NCBI GenBank assembly: GCA_046728075.1 | Contig: JBKPDV010000234.1 | Span: forward strand, 1 to 25,773 | Direction: 5' to 3' | Source of the DNA: JBKPDV01 sp046728075 | Lineage (GTDB): Bacteria; Acidobacteriota; Thermoanaerobaculia; UBA5066; Gp7-AA6 | Length of the DNA stretch: 25,773 bases | Shown: piece after piece, positions 1 to 8,450 of the stretch | Layout: each line of letters starts with the position of its first letter | Numbering within the stretch: the first letter of the stretch is position 1 | Notes under the pieces: model-generated | Database searches by the model: none | Told to the model about the DNA's origin: nothing | What the model saw: the letters and a program-made list of their open reading frames with translations, nothing else | Translations under genes and position numbers: made by a program

Positions 1-435
1 CACCTGTCGAGCGGGCTGCCCGCGTTCCTGGCGCCCGACAGCGGCCTCAACTCCGGCTTCATGATCGCGCAGGTCAGCGCGGCCGCGCTCGTGTCCGAGA
101 ACAAGATCCTCGCTCATCCCGCCTCGGTCGATTCGATTCCGACTTCCGCGGACAAGGAAGACCATGTCTCGATGTCTCCGATCGCGGCGCGTAAGTTTGC
201 CGCGATCGTCCAGAACCTGGAATGGGTGCTCGCGATCGAGCTGATGGTCGCGTTCCAGGCGATGGAGTTCCTGCGGCCGCTGGCGACGTCGGCGCCGCTC
301 GAACGGGTCCGGCGCGCGTTTCGACGAGCGACCCCGCCCTGGAAGCGGGACCGGATCCTGGCCGCGGACATTGAGAAGGCGCGGGGGTTTCTGGACGCCG
401 AAGCGGTGAGGTCTCTCATCAGGCAATTGAAATAG
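1..435 (+). CDS. hutH: Histidine ammonia-lyase, C-terminal part (cut by window edge)
   Basis: This is the last ~144 codons of histidine ammonia-lyase, the cytoplasmic enzyme that deaminates L-histidine to urocanate in the first step of histidine degradation. The reading frame is open from base 1, so the gene starts upstream and the ATG at 61 is internal. Family-specific blocks are visible: SSGLPAFLAPDSGLNSGFM, then AQVSAAALVSENKILAHPAS and VDSIPTSADKEDHVSM. The Ala-Ser-Gly tripeptide that forms the MIO cofactor lies in the missing N-terminal part. The gene ends at TAG 433-435 and is followed by a GC-rich repeat tract and hutU, the next enzyme of the pathway. The family assignment is secure; completeness upstream cannot be judged. 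Confidence 0.95.
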   Translation, partial: HLSSGLPAFLAPDSGLNSGFMIAQVSAAALVSENKILAHPASVDSIPTSADKEDHVSMSPIAARKFAAIVQNLEWVLAIELMVAFQAMEFLRPLATSAPLERVRRAFRRATPPWKRDRILAADIEKARGFLDAEAVRSLIRQLK

Positions 436-499
436 ACGGGGGGACGGGGAAAAAGCCGACATCACCCCGTCACCCCGTCCCCCAGTCCCCCCGTCCGTC
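434..499. repeat. GC-rich 8-base word tract with inverted arms and a G-quadruplex motif
   Basis: The hutH-hutU gap is filled by a two-armed tract. The left arm (about 434-449) carries two GACGGGGG-type words. The right arm (463-499) carries four to five 8-base words of the type CACCCCGT. The arms are complementary over roughly 14 of 16 bases across a loop of about 23 bases. Read on the minus strand, the right arm has four G-runs of 6, 5, 4 and 4 separated by loops of 2-4 bases, a textbook G-quadruplex pattern. It starts at the hutH stop codon, so it could act as a terminator or attenuator between hutH and hutU. Structure is seen; function is inferred. Confidence 0.75.
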
Positions 500-527
500 A
501 CTTCTGTGAATTGCTCTGCCTGATGCC

Positions 528-533
528 TATACT
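528..533 (+). promoter_or_regulatory. Candidate -10 box for a leaderless hutU transcript
   Basis: TATACT lies three bases before ATG 537 and six before GTG 540. No purine-rich Shine-Dalgarno sequence precedes either start. No convincing -35 is visible 17 bases upstream. The arrangement resembles the -10-only promoters of leaderless genes. Confidence 0.4.
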
Positions 534-536
534 TTG

Positions 537-2222
537 ATGGTGGCCACCCTCGCTCCCCCTCGCCAGATCCGCGCCGACCGCGGGACGCAGCTGAGATGCC
601 GCGGATGGATCCAGGAGGCGGCGCTGCGAATGCTCGAGAATAACCTCGACCCGGAGGTCGCCGAGAAGCCGCAGGAACTGATCGTCTACGGGGGAACCGG
701 CAAGGCCGCCCGCAACTGGGAGTGCTTCGACGCGATCGTCGAGACACTCAAGCGGCTCGCCGATGACGAGACGCTCCTCGTCCAGTCGGGAAAGCCCGTC
801 GGCGTCTTTCGGACGCACGAGGATGCCCCACGGGTTCTGATCTCCAACGCGATGCTCGTGCCGGCCTGGGCGACCGCCGACGAGTTTCGCCGGCTGGAGG
901 GCCTGGGCTTGACGATGTACGGACAGATGACCGCGGGCTCCTGGATCTACATCGGGACGCAGGGGATTCTCCAGGGAACCTTCGAGACCTTCGCGGCAGC
1001 CGGCGTCCGGCATTTCGGGGGAGAGCTCGAGGGGCGTCTCGTCGTCACGGCCGGACTGGGAGGAATGGGAGGAGCGCAGCCCCTGGCCGCGACTCTCAAC
1101 GGAGCGGCTGCTCTCATCGCGGAAGTGGATCCGGAGCGCATCGACCGCCGGCTTCGCTCACGCTATCTGAACGATCGCGAGAGCGCTCTCGACCTCGCGA
1201 TCGACCGCGCGCTCGAGGCGCGGGACGCTCGCAAGGCGGTCTCGATTGGAGTCGAGGCCAACGCAGTCGAGCTGCTCGAGCGCCTGATCACGCGGGGAAT
1301 CGTTCCGGACTTGTTGACGGATCAGACCTCCGCGCACGATGAGCTCGCCGGGTACGTTCCGATCGCGGAAGCGGGGGAGAGTCTCGCGGCGCTGGCCGAG
1401 TTGAGGCGGCGGGATCCCGAGCGCTACGTTGCGCGCTCCTACGCGACCATGGCCCGCCACATGCGGGCGCTGCTCGAACTCCAGAGCCGGGGGGCGGTGA
1501 CGTTCGACTATGGAAACAATCTTCGCGGGCAGGCGCGCAAGGCCGGGGTCGAGAACGCGTTTGACGTCGGCGGTTTCGTTCCTCTCTACATCCGTCCGCT
1601 CTTCTGCGAGGGCAAAGGTCCCTTCCGGTGGGCGGCGCTCTCCGGCGATTCCGAGGACATCGCCACGACCGACCGGGCGCTCCTCGAGCTTTTTCCAGAG
1701 AACCGCCAGCTCACGCGGTGGCTGCGCCTGGCCGAGCAGCGCGTGGCGTACCAGGGCCTCCCTGCACGGATCTGCTGGCTTGGCTACGGAGAGCGAGACC
1801 GCGCGGGCCTGGCGTTCAACCGGCTGGTTGCAGAGGGACGCGTGCGGGCGCCCATCGTGATCGGCCGGGATCACCTGGACGCCGGCTCGGTCGCCTCCCC
1901 CAATCGCGAAACCGAGGGAATGCGGGACGGCTCGGACGCGATCGCGGATTGGCCCATCCTGAACGCCCTGCTCAACACGGCATGCGGGGCGAGCTGGGTC
2001 TCGGTCCATCACGGCGGCGGAGTCGGAATCGGCTACTCGATTCACGCGGGAATGGTCGTTGTCGCCGACGGCACGGAAGCCGCCGCGCGGCGCTTGGCGC
2101 GCGTGCTGGCCGCCGATCCGGGTACGGGGGTCGCGCGGCATGCGGACGCCGGCTACCCGGAAGCGATCGCCGCAGCCCGCGAGCGCGGCCTGGATCTGCC
2201 AATGGTCACACCGAAGCGGTGA
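537..2222 (+). CDS. hutU: Urocanate hydratase
   Basis: Urocanase converts urocanate to 4-imidazolone-5-propionate using tightly bound NAD+, the second step of histidine degradation, in the cytoplasm. The protein is about 561 residues, the normal length, and matches the family throughout: AAWNWEC-like KAARNWECFDAIVETL near the start, QMTAGSWIYIGTQGI, the glycine-rich NAD-site segment GLGGMGGAQPLAAT, VTDQTSAHD-like LTDQTSAHDEL, RPLFCEGKGPFRWAALSG, and HHGGGVGIGYSIHAGMV. The cysteine in ARICWLGYGERD (about residue 413) corresponds to the catalytically important Cys410 of the Pseudomonas enzyme. ATG 537 is used; TTG 534 and GTG 540 are also in frame, and GTG 540 would suit a leaderless start. The 3' end overlaps the kinase gene by GTGA. 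Assignment secure, start uncertain by a codon or two. Confidence 0.96.
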   Translation: MVATLAPPRQIRADRGTQLRCRGWIQEAALRMLENNLDPEVAEKPQELIVYGGTGKAARNWECFDAIVETLKRLADDETLLVQSGKPVGVFRTHEDAPRVLISNAMLVPAWATADEFRRLEGLGLTMYGQMTAGSWIYIGTQGILQGTFETFAAAGVRHFGGELEGRLVVTAGLGGMGGAQPLAATLNGAAALIAEVDPERIDRRLRSRYLNDRESALDLAIDRALEARDARKAVSIGVEANAVELLERLITRGIVPDLLTDQTSAHDELAGYVPIAEAGESLAALAELRRRDPERYVARSYATMARHMRALLELQSRGAVTFDYGNNLRGQARKAGVENAFDVGGFVPLYIRPLFCEGKGPFRWAALSGDSEDIATTDRALLELFPENRQLTRWLRLAEQRVAYQGLPARICWLGYGERDRAGLAFNRLVAEGRVRAPIVIGRDHLDAGSVASPNRETEGMRDGSDAIADWPILNALLNTACGASWVSVHHGGGVGIGYSIHAGMVVVADGTEAAARRLARVLAADPGTGVARHADAGYPEAIAAARERGLDLPMVTPKR

Positions 2223-5200
2223 AGTCTGCCCCGGTTTTGAAAGCGCGCGCGCCGATTGCCGCTGCGGGGCTGGCTCTGGCCGCGCTCGCCGTGCTGGACG
2301 GATGGACTCCTGCCGCCCGGGCTCCCAATTCCCCGCGCATGCCGCCGCCCATTCTTCACGCCGCCTTTGCCCGACAGCTCGCGGATCTGACGAGTCGGGC
2401 GGACGCCTTCGGGCGGCGGCCGGAGGTCGTGAGGTCTCTGGCTGGCGGAGGGATCGCGGTGAATCGGCTCGGGCTCTTTGCCGCGGCGCGGCAAGCGCTC
2501 GAGTCCGTTCCCAACGACAACTGGCTGGTGCTGACCGACCCGGCGGGACGAGTTCAGGCCTGGTGGGGGGACGCGCCCGCCTCTCTGGAGGGCCTGCCGC
2601 GCGAGGACCGATGCAATGTCCGCTGGTCGGCGACCACGGCGACGATCGCCTGCCGTCGCTCGGTGGGCGGACTCGCGGGCGCCGTTTACGCGGCCCGCAC
2701 GCTTCCGGCCCTGGCTCCGGACTTTGCGAGCTCGCTCGGTTTGAAGGGGGAGGCGGTTCTCTGGGAGCCCGTGGCTTCCACGCCGCCGCAAGGCCTCGCG
2801 GAAGAAAGCGATCCGCGCCAGGTCTCGTTCCGCAGAACTCTGGACGGCTCCGAAAGGACCTGGCTGCCGTGGGCGGCTCTGGTCGTGGCGATCGGCGCGG
2901 CGCTTTTTCTGATCGGCAGAGGGGGCGACCCGTGGCGGGTCGGCGCCGGCGTCGCGATTCTGATGCTTGCGGTGGAGGCCGGCCTGAGCCCCTCCTCCCG
3001 CGTTCTGGCGCAACTTCCGGTCGCCGCCGGCGCGATCGGTTTGTTCTGCCTCCCATGGGCGCTGTCCCGGCTTCGCGCGGTCCCCGACGCGGAATCGAAT
3101 CTCCTGCAGGTCGGCACGGGTTACGGCTTGCTGCTGATCGCGGTCGGCGCCGCGACGTCGATCGCCCCGCCGGGGCTCGGGATTCCGGTGGTCGGCACGG
3201 TCTCCGAGCTGCTTCGGCTGGCGGGCATCGCGGCACTTGTCGCGAGCAGCCTCGCTCTGGTCGCCTCGCGCCGTTTCCCGGCAGCATCGGCGGCGTGGCT
3301 GACGGCGGCGATCCTGGTGACATCCGCCGCACTTTTCTCCCTTCTCGCGTTCGTTTCGGCGTCGCCCGCCTTCCTTTTCGTGGTCGCCTTGCTTTCATTG
3401 ATCTCTCTGGAAATCTGGTCTCGCGCCGTGGCCGTCCTCCGAGGCGCCGACCGGTTCGCGGCCCCCAGACTGCTCGCCGGCGCCGCCCTTCTGACGGTCC
3501 TCGTGGTCGCGCCACTGGCCGAGCACACTCGGGCGGTGCGCTCGCTCGCCGTTGCCCGTCGGATCACGCTGCCCGATCCGGCCCGTGCTTCGCGCGACAG
3601 CGTCTTCGCGGCGGAGCAGGCGGTCGGCCGCGTCTCACGCTTCGACCTCGCGCACGAGCTGCCCGCACCGATCTCTCGAACCGACCTCTCGGACCTGGCC
3701 TACCGGCTCTGGAGGGACGGAGAGCGCTCCTCCCGAGCACCGCTGGTGATCTCTTACCGGGTCTTCGACCCCGCTCGCCGGCCGCGCAGCAGCTTTTCGC
3801 TCATCCCCGAGACACGCGCGGATACCGAGACAGCCACCCGTGTGAAGATCGACCGTTACGAGGTGGCGCTCCTGCGGCGGGTCGCCGAGTTGAAGGCGGA
3901 GGGCCAACCCTGGGGCCGCGTCGAGATCGCCGTCGCCGACTGGCCGAGCTGGGACCCTTTGCCTCCTCGGATCGACGTCTATCGACGCCTCGTCCTCGGA
4001 GGCGCCCGGACCTCCGAGCTTTCGCCGCCTCGGCCGTTTCTCGCCATGTATGCGCGGGACGGAGAGAAGCGCGACGAAGGTCCCACTCTTTCGGGAAGTC
4101 TCCGGGACAAGCTGCGCCGAACGGCCGGGGCCGTCGCCGTTCACCTCCGGTTCCGCGGCCAGGAGCTTTGGGGCGAGATCCGTCCGGTGCCGGAAGGATT
4201 CCAGCTCGTCGCGGTCCCCGGTCCCGACTTTCTCGGGCGGTTGCTCACCGCGGCGCTTCTCTTGCCGGCGTTGGCCGTTCTCGCCGCCATCCTCGGATCC
4301 GTCGCTGTCTGGCGGCTCTTGATGGCGTCGCGCTCGGAGCGGAAAGAAGCGCTGCCGCACGCCGCGCGAACCTTCCGGGGCCGTCTGGTTTCGCTCTTCG
4401 TCGTGGGAGTGATGATTCCTCTGCTCGCGGTCACCCTCTTCCTGCGCTCGGCGATCGTGACCCGCACCGAGCGGGACACGCTCGACCATGCACACACGGC
4501 TCTGGCAACCGGCCGCCAGATTCTCGACGATTACCTTCCGTCCGTCGGCGGGTTGACGGCTGTGGATGACGACCTGCTCTCCTGGCTCTCCAACGCAGTC
4601 GGATACGACCTCACCGTGTATTCACCGGAATCGACGCTCGTCGCAACGTCCCGGCGGGATCTCTATGCCGCAGGCCTGGTTCCCGACCGCAGCCCTGCGT
4701 CGGCCTTCGTCGCCATCGGTCTGGGAGGCGCCTCGCAGTTCGTCGACTCGCGGGAGGTCTCCGGTGGGCGTATCGACGAGATCACCACGAACCTCGCTTC
4801 CGTTCCAGGCGTGCCGGGAGTTCGCAGCGCCGCGCTCCTCTCGTTGTTGCTCCTGCCGCAGCAGCGCGTCGCAGAAGCCGAAGCGTCGGAGCTGACGGCC
4901 GCCGTGTCGGCGTTTGCCCTCCTGGTCTTTCTCTTCTCGGCTGTCATCGCCGGCCGGCTTGCGGTCCGCGTCGCGCGCCCCGTCGCCGATCTGGCCGAGG
5001 CGACTCGCGCGGTCGCCCGCGGGGATTTCTCTCCGCGCCTCGCCGAGCCGCCCGATGAGGAGCTGCGAGAGCTGGTTCGGGCTTTTCTCTCGATGTCGCA
5101 GAGCCTGCAGCGACAGACAGCGGCGCTGTCAGCCGAGAAGGAGCGCCTCGCGACTCTGCTCGGCCACCTGACGGCGGGCGTGGTCGCGTATCGGGAAGGG

Positions 5201-6148
5201 GGAGAAGTTCTGCTCGCCAATCCCGCCGCCGCGGCGCTGGGCCGCGGGCGGGCGGACGGGAAGAGTGTGGCGGAGGTCTTCCCGGGCGCCGACATGGAGC
5301 CGGTTCGCCGCGCGCTCTCGGACAATTCCGTATCGTACGTTCCCGTGGAAGTCGAGCCGCGTCCCGGCGAGCGGTGGCGCCTGGTCACCGTCCCTCTCCC
5401 TCTGGGAGGCGAAGGCGCCCGATTGGCGGTCATCGAGGATGTGTCCGACGTCGTTCGATCCAACCGGCTCGCTGCCTGGGCGGAGATGGCCCGAATCATC
5501 GCCCACGAGATCAAAAACCCGTTGACGCCGATCCGACTGTCCGTCGAGCACCTGCGCGAAGTCTGGAGACGAGGGTCCCCGGATTTCGAACGCGTGCTGG
5601 AAGAGTGCGTCGCCAACGTTCTTCGTCAAACGGAAGAGCTTCGCCTTTCGGCTTCGGAGTTCTCCGATTACGCGCGGCTGCCCACGCCGCAGGTCGCGGA
5701 GACCGACGTCGCTCAGCTGCTCTCCCAATCCGTGGCCGCTTATGCCGCGGCTCCCGGCGTCGAGTGGTCCATCCGGGCCGACCCGGACTTGACGACGCTT
5801 GGTGATCCGCGGCTTCTCTCCCGGGTCTTTTCGAATCTGGTGGGAAACTCCGTCGAGGCCCTCGCCGGTTCCGCGGGTGTCATCGGGTTGACTGCCCGGC
5901 GCGAGGATTCCCGCATCCTCGTGGCGATCGAGGACGACGGACCGGGAGTTCCTCCCGCGATCCTGCCGCGGCTGTTCGATCCTTATTTTTCTGCCAAGAG
6001 CGGCGGGACCGGCCTGGGCCTCGCCATTGCCAAGAAAATCATCGAGGAGCATGGCGGTACCATTTCCGCGGAGAATCGGCGGGAAGGGGGGTTTCGGGTG
6101 ACCTTTCATCTGCCGCTGGCGCGGCGGCTGGAGCGGGTCGTTTCGTGA
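2219..6148 (+). CDS. Very large NtrY-like sensor histidine kinase
   Basis: Membrane-bound two-component sensor kinase of the NtrY type. I start it at GTG 2219, which overlaps the hutU stop as GTGA, giving about 1309 residues; the open frame continues upstream only as an artefact inside hutU. The C-terminal ~590 residues have the NtrY plan: membrane segment near 722-743, extracytoplasmic sensor part, membrane segment near 893-914, HAMP near 918-970, PAS near 976-1075, then the kinase core with H-box HEIKNPLTPI (phospho-acceptor His about 1096), N-box SNLVGNSVEAL (about 1205), DDGPGV (about 1239), LFDPYFSAKSGG and GTGLGLAIAKK. Ahead of this lies a ~700-residue extension with an N-terminal membrane anchor, a soluble part, about seven to eight membrane helices (about 216-436), another soluble part and a helix near 675-700. 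Ordinary NtrY proteins are about 700-770 residues. No response regulator is adjacent, so it is an orphan here. The signal sensed is unknown. Confidence 0.88.
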   Translation: MKSAPVLKARAPIAAAGLALAALAVLDGWTPAARAPNSPRMPPPILHAAFARQLADLTSRADAFGRRPEVVRSLAGGGIAVNRLGLFAAARQALESVPNDNWLVLTDPAGRVQAWWGDAPASLEGLPREDRCNVRWSATTATIACRRSVGGLAGAVYAARTLPALAPDFASSLGLKGEAVLWEPVASTPPQGLAEESDPRQVSFRRTLDGSERTWLPWAALVVAIGAALFLIGRGGDPWRVGAGVAILMLAVEAGLSPSSRVLAQLPVAAGAIGLFCLPWALSRLRAVPDAESNLLQVGTGYGLLLIAVGAATSIAPPGLGIPVVGTVSELLRLAGIAALVASSLALVASRRFPAASAAWLTAAILVTSAALFSLLAFVSASPAFLFVVALLSLISLEIWSRAVAVLRGADRFAAPRLLAGAALLTVLVVAPLAEHTRAVRSLAVARRITLPDPARASRDSVFAAEQAVGRVSRFDLAHELPAPISRTDLSDLAYRLWRDGERSSRAPLVISYRVFDPARRPRSSFSLIPETRADTETATRVKIDRYEVALLRRVAELKAEGQPWGRVEIAVADWPSWDPLPPRIDVYRRLVLGGARTSELSPPRPFLAMYARDGEKRDEGPTLSGSLRDKLRRTAGAVAVHLRFRGQELWGEIRPVPEGFQLVAVPGPDFLGRLLTAALLLPALAVLAAILGSVAVWRLLMASRSERKEALPHAARTFRGRLVSLFVVGVMIPLLAVTLFLRSAIVTRTERDTLDHAHTALATGRQILDDYLPSVGGLTAVDDDLLSWLSNAVGYDLTVYSPESTLVATSRRDLYAAGLVPDRSPASAFVAIGLGGASQFVDSREVSGGRIDEITTNLASVPGVPGVRSAALLSLLLLPQQRVAEAEASELTAAVSAFALLVFLFSAVIAGRLAVRVARPVADLAEATRAVARGDFSPRLAEPPDEELRELVRAFLSMSQSLQRQTAALSAEKERLATLLGHLTAGVVAYREGGEVLLANPAAAALGRGRADGKSVAEVFPGADMEPVRRALSDNSVSYVPVEVEPRPGERWRLVTVPLPLGGEGARLAVIEDVSDVVRSNRLAAWAEMARIIAHEIKNPLTPIRLSVEHLREVWRRGSPDFERVLEECVANVLRQTEELRLSASEFSDYARLPTPQVAETDVAQLLSQSVAAYAAAPGVEWSIRADPDLTTLGDPRLLSRVFSNLVGNSVEALAGSAGVIGLTARREDSRILVAIEDDGPGVPPAILPRLFDPYFSAKSGGTGLGLAIAKKIIEEHGGTISAENRREGGFRVTFHLPLARRLERVVS

Positions 6149-7575
6149 GGAGGACAGCCCTCGTTCTTCTGCTGGCCGCGCTGACGGCCGGGTGCGCGCG
6201 GTCCAAGCCTCGTTTTTCCTCCCGCGGTCTTCCCGCTGGAGACGCGGTCTGGTTTGAGGACGGGGTGAGAGCGGACCCCGACAAGATCGAAGAATTGCTC
6301 GTCCGAGGGGGGATCTCCACGGTTTTTCTTCCGGGGGCTCGCCTCTCGCGCGAGGGTGCCCGCTGGCGGTCGCAGGAGCTTCCTCCCCCCGCGCGTCCAT
6401 TCGCCCGGGCCCGATCGATTCTCGTCGTCGATGCGGATTCCACCTTCGGGGACGCGCTCGACCGGCGAGAAGCCACCGGCCCCTTGGCCGACGCGGTGTC
6501 CCTCGCGATCAAGAACGTGCTTCGGGACGCGGGGCGCTACGGCGCCGTCACGGGTGTTCACCTCGACCTCCCATTTACCGCGGCTTCGGTGGAGAGTTAC
6601 GGCGCCCTTCTCTCCTCCGTGCGCGCTCGCCTCCCTTCGCCGACCCTTCTTTCCGTCTCCCTGCGGTTTTCTCCCTCGTCACCGGAGCAGAAGGAAAAGA
6701 TGAAGTCGCTTGCCGCCTGCGACGGCGTGCTGGCGTTCCTTTTCGGAGAGGACAACTCCGCCGATCCCCTGAGCGTCGACTCCCTCGAGATCCCGTGGTG
6801 GGCGGGATACTCCGCGACGGCGCGCGGCGTCTGGCAGGATGCCTCGGGAGAAAACCGGCGCGCCGTCCCGGAATGGATTCTGGCTCAGCTCTCGGACGAT
6901 CCTCGGGTCGATTTCCTGCAGAACGTGTCGCTCAAAGAGGAATCCGGCCAGACGTTGCTGCTCCGGCCGCAGGTGCCCATCTCGCTCGGAGAGCAGTACT
7001 CGCTGCGCGCCGGCGATCGTCTCTCCTTTCGGCAGCCTCTCCTCTCGGACATGCTGTTCCAGATGCGAAGCGACATGGCCGGCCGCCGGTTCGCCCGCGG
7101 GCGCGTGGTCGCTCTGCCCGGCCGCTCGGAGTCCGAGCGGATCTTCACCCTGGCGGCGCTCGTGGACGTGCTGACCGGAAAGCCGGCCAAGCCGGATCTG
7201 CACGTGGTCGCGGAGACAGCACGAGGCTCCGTCACGGTCTCGGCCGAGAACCTTTCGCCCCATGCGAGCGTCATCTCCCGGACTTCCAACTGGGTCGAGA
7301 TCCAGATTCCTTCCGGAGGCATCCGGGACGTCCAGCCCGGCGGCTTCGACCGCTTCGAGGTCTACGCCGCGGACCGCACGCCGGTCACGATGGCGCTCGC
7401 AACGACGGTCCGGTTTTACGAGACCCTGATCGAGCCGTTCGAAAAGATCCAGGGGGCGCGCATCCTGGTGAGCCACCCCTTCTCCAAGGGATGCTGCCAG
7501 ACCCGCCACCACTTCATCGCGGCGTCGGGGCAGGAAGTACTCTCCGATGCGCTTGCTGCGCCCGCGGCGCAATGA
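6145..7575 (+). CDS. Lipoprotein of unknown function, possibly DUF3142-like
   Basis: A 476-residue secreted lipoprotein. GTG 6145 overlaps the kinase stop codon as GTGA, so the two are very likely translationally coupled. The N-terminus RRTALVLLLAALTAGC is a classic lipoprotein signal with lipobox LTAGC (lipidated Cys near residue 17). The middle part, with GVHLDLPFTAASVESYGALL followed by VRARLP and LSVSLRF, resembles the LDFDxPT...Y..LL..lR pattern of DUF3142 proteins, but I cannot confirm that by search. The C-terminal half is beta-rich in appearance and carries a CC pair (GCCQTRHHF) near the end. Position after a kinase with a large extracytoplasmic part suggests a periplasmic partner or ligand-binding accessory; that is inference. 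Confidence 0.8.
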   Translation: MRRTALVLLLAALTAGCARSKPRFSSRGLPAGDAVWFEDGVRADPDKIEELLVRGGISTVFLPGARLSREGARWRSQELPPPARPFARARSILVVDADSTFGDALDRREATGPLADAVSLAIKNVLRDAGRYGAVTGVHLDLPFTAASVESYGALLSSVRARLPSPTLLSVSLRFSPSSPEQKEKMKSLAACDGVLAFLFGEDNSADPLSVDSLEIPWWAGYSATARGVWQDASGENRRAVPEWILAQLSDDPRVDFLQNVSLKEESGQTLLLRPQVPISLGEQYSLRAGDRLSFRQPLLSDMLFQMRSDMAGRRFARGRVVALPGRSESERIFTLAALVDVLTGKPAKPDLHVVAETARGSVTVSAENLSPHASVISRTSNWVEIQIPSGGIRDVQPGGFDRFEVYAADRTPVTMALATTVRFYETLIEPFEKIQGARILVSHPFSKGCCQTRHHFIAASGQEVLSDALAAPAAQ

Positions 7576-7589
7576 ACGAGTTGCAAGTG

Positions 7590-7666
7590 TTCAGTTATCA
7601 GTTTTCCGCGAGCGGGGGAGCACGTCTGTTTGGAACTGATTACTGAGAACTGAAAACTGAGAACTC
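7590..7666. repeat. Two-armed 7-base word tract (GAACTGA family)
   Basis: Left arm 7590-7606 has two words of the TCAGTTA type; right arm 7633-7666 has about five words of the type GAACTGA with variants TTACTGA and AAACTGA, in strict 7-base phase. The left arm is the reverse complement of part of the right arm (TCAGTTTTC at 7598-7606 pairs with GAAAACTGA at 7652-7660), so a stem with a loop of about 45 bases is possible. It fills the convergent junction between the lipoprotein gene and pssA, starting about 15 bases after one stop and ending about 5 before the other, a position fit for a two-way terminator. Confidence 0.8.
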
Positions 7667-7670
7667 GGAT

Positions 7671-8450
7671 CTACGCGCCGGTACCGCGCCGCCGTCGCGC
7701 GAAGGACCAGATCTTCGCGATCGGACCCGAGAGAGCGAATGCCAGCGCCACCGCGAGCAAGAGAAGCTCCGGCCAGAGTCGAATCAGCGCGAACGCCGCT
7801 GCGATCACGGGGAGAATCCAAATCGGCTTGCGGCGCCTCAGATCGACATGGTCCTTGAAGGAGCGGTACCGGATCGTCGAGATCATCAAATAGGAGAGAA
7901 GAACCGTCAGGACGAGCAGGCCGGTCATCCACCGCCGGTCCACCAGCCGCTCCGGAGTCGCCAGGACGAGAGCGGCGATCGTGCCCGCCGCGGCGGGGAT
8001 GGGCAGGCCCACGAAGTAGCGCTTGTCCACGACTTTGGTTTGAATGTTAAAGCGGGCGAGCCGCATCGATCCGCACACGACGAAAAGAAAAGAGGCCATC
8101 CAACCCAGGCTCTGGAAGTCGGCGAGACCCCAGGAATGCGCGAGCACCGCGGGGGCCACGCCGAAGGAGACGAGGTCGGCGAGCGAATCGTATTCCTCGC
8201 CGAATTCCGAGGTCGAGTGGGTCCATCGAGCGACGCGCCCATCGAGCGCGTCGAGCACGGCCGCGGCGATGATCAGGATGGCCGCCGCGGTGAACTTTCC
8301 ATCGATCGAGCGCCAGATCGACAGGTATCCGCAGAAAAGGTTCCCGACGGTGAAGAGAGTGGGTAGAAGGAAGAGACCGCGCGACAGGCGCTCGCGCGAG
8401 AGACGCCGCCGGCGCACGGGAGAGACCGGGACTGTGCTGTCTAAGTCCAT
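7671..8450 (-). CDS. pssA: CDP-diacylglycerol--serine O-phosphatidyltransferase
   Basis: Integral membrane enzyme that condenses CDP-diacylglycerol with L-serine to make phosphatidylserine, the substrate of the decarboxylase encoded just upstream. The 259-residue protein has the CDP-alcohol phosphatidyltransferase signature D-G-x2-A-R-x8-G-x3-D-x3-D in LDALDGRVARW followed by FGEEYDSLADLVSFG. It is preceded by the LPTLFTVGNLFCGYLS segment typical of PssA and followed by several hydrophobic helices. ATG 8450 overlaps the end of psd by 10 bases, so the two are cotranscribed and probably coupled. The tail is basic (RRRRG). The stop is followed within a few bases by the GAACTGA word tract. Confidence 0.95.
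   Translation of the reverse strand: MDLDSTVPVSPVRRRRLSRERLSRGLFLLPTLFTVGNLFCGYLSIWRSIDGKFTAAAILIIAAAVLDALDGRVARWTHSTSEFGEEYDSLADLVSFGVAPAVLAHSWGLADFQSLGWMASFLFVVCGSMRLARFNIQTKVVDKRYFVGLPIPAAAGTIAALVLATPERLVDRRWMTGLLVLTVLLSYLMISTIRYRSFKDHVDLRRRKPIWILPVIAAAFALIRLWPELLLLAVALAFALSGPIAKIWSFARRRRGTGA

Noticed and set aside
1628..2218. Longer N-terminus for the NtrY-like kinase
   Set aside because: The frame is open but lies wholly inside hutU and is Arg-rich; GTG 2219 with a GTGA overlap explains the start better.
1158..3515. 785-codon open frame on the minus strand across hutU and the kinase gene
   Set aside because: It is a shadow of high-GC coding DNA: Arg/Pro-rich, no domain, and antisense to two well-supported genes. 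The same holds for the 836-codon frame at 2059-4569 (+) and the 860-codon frame at 21650-24232 (-).
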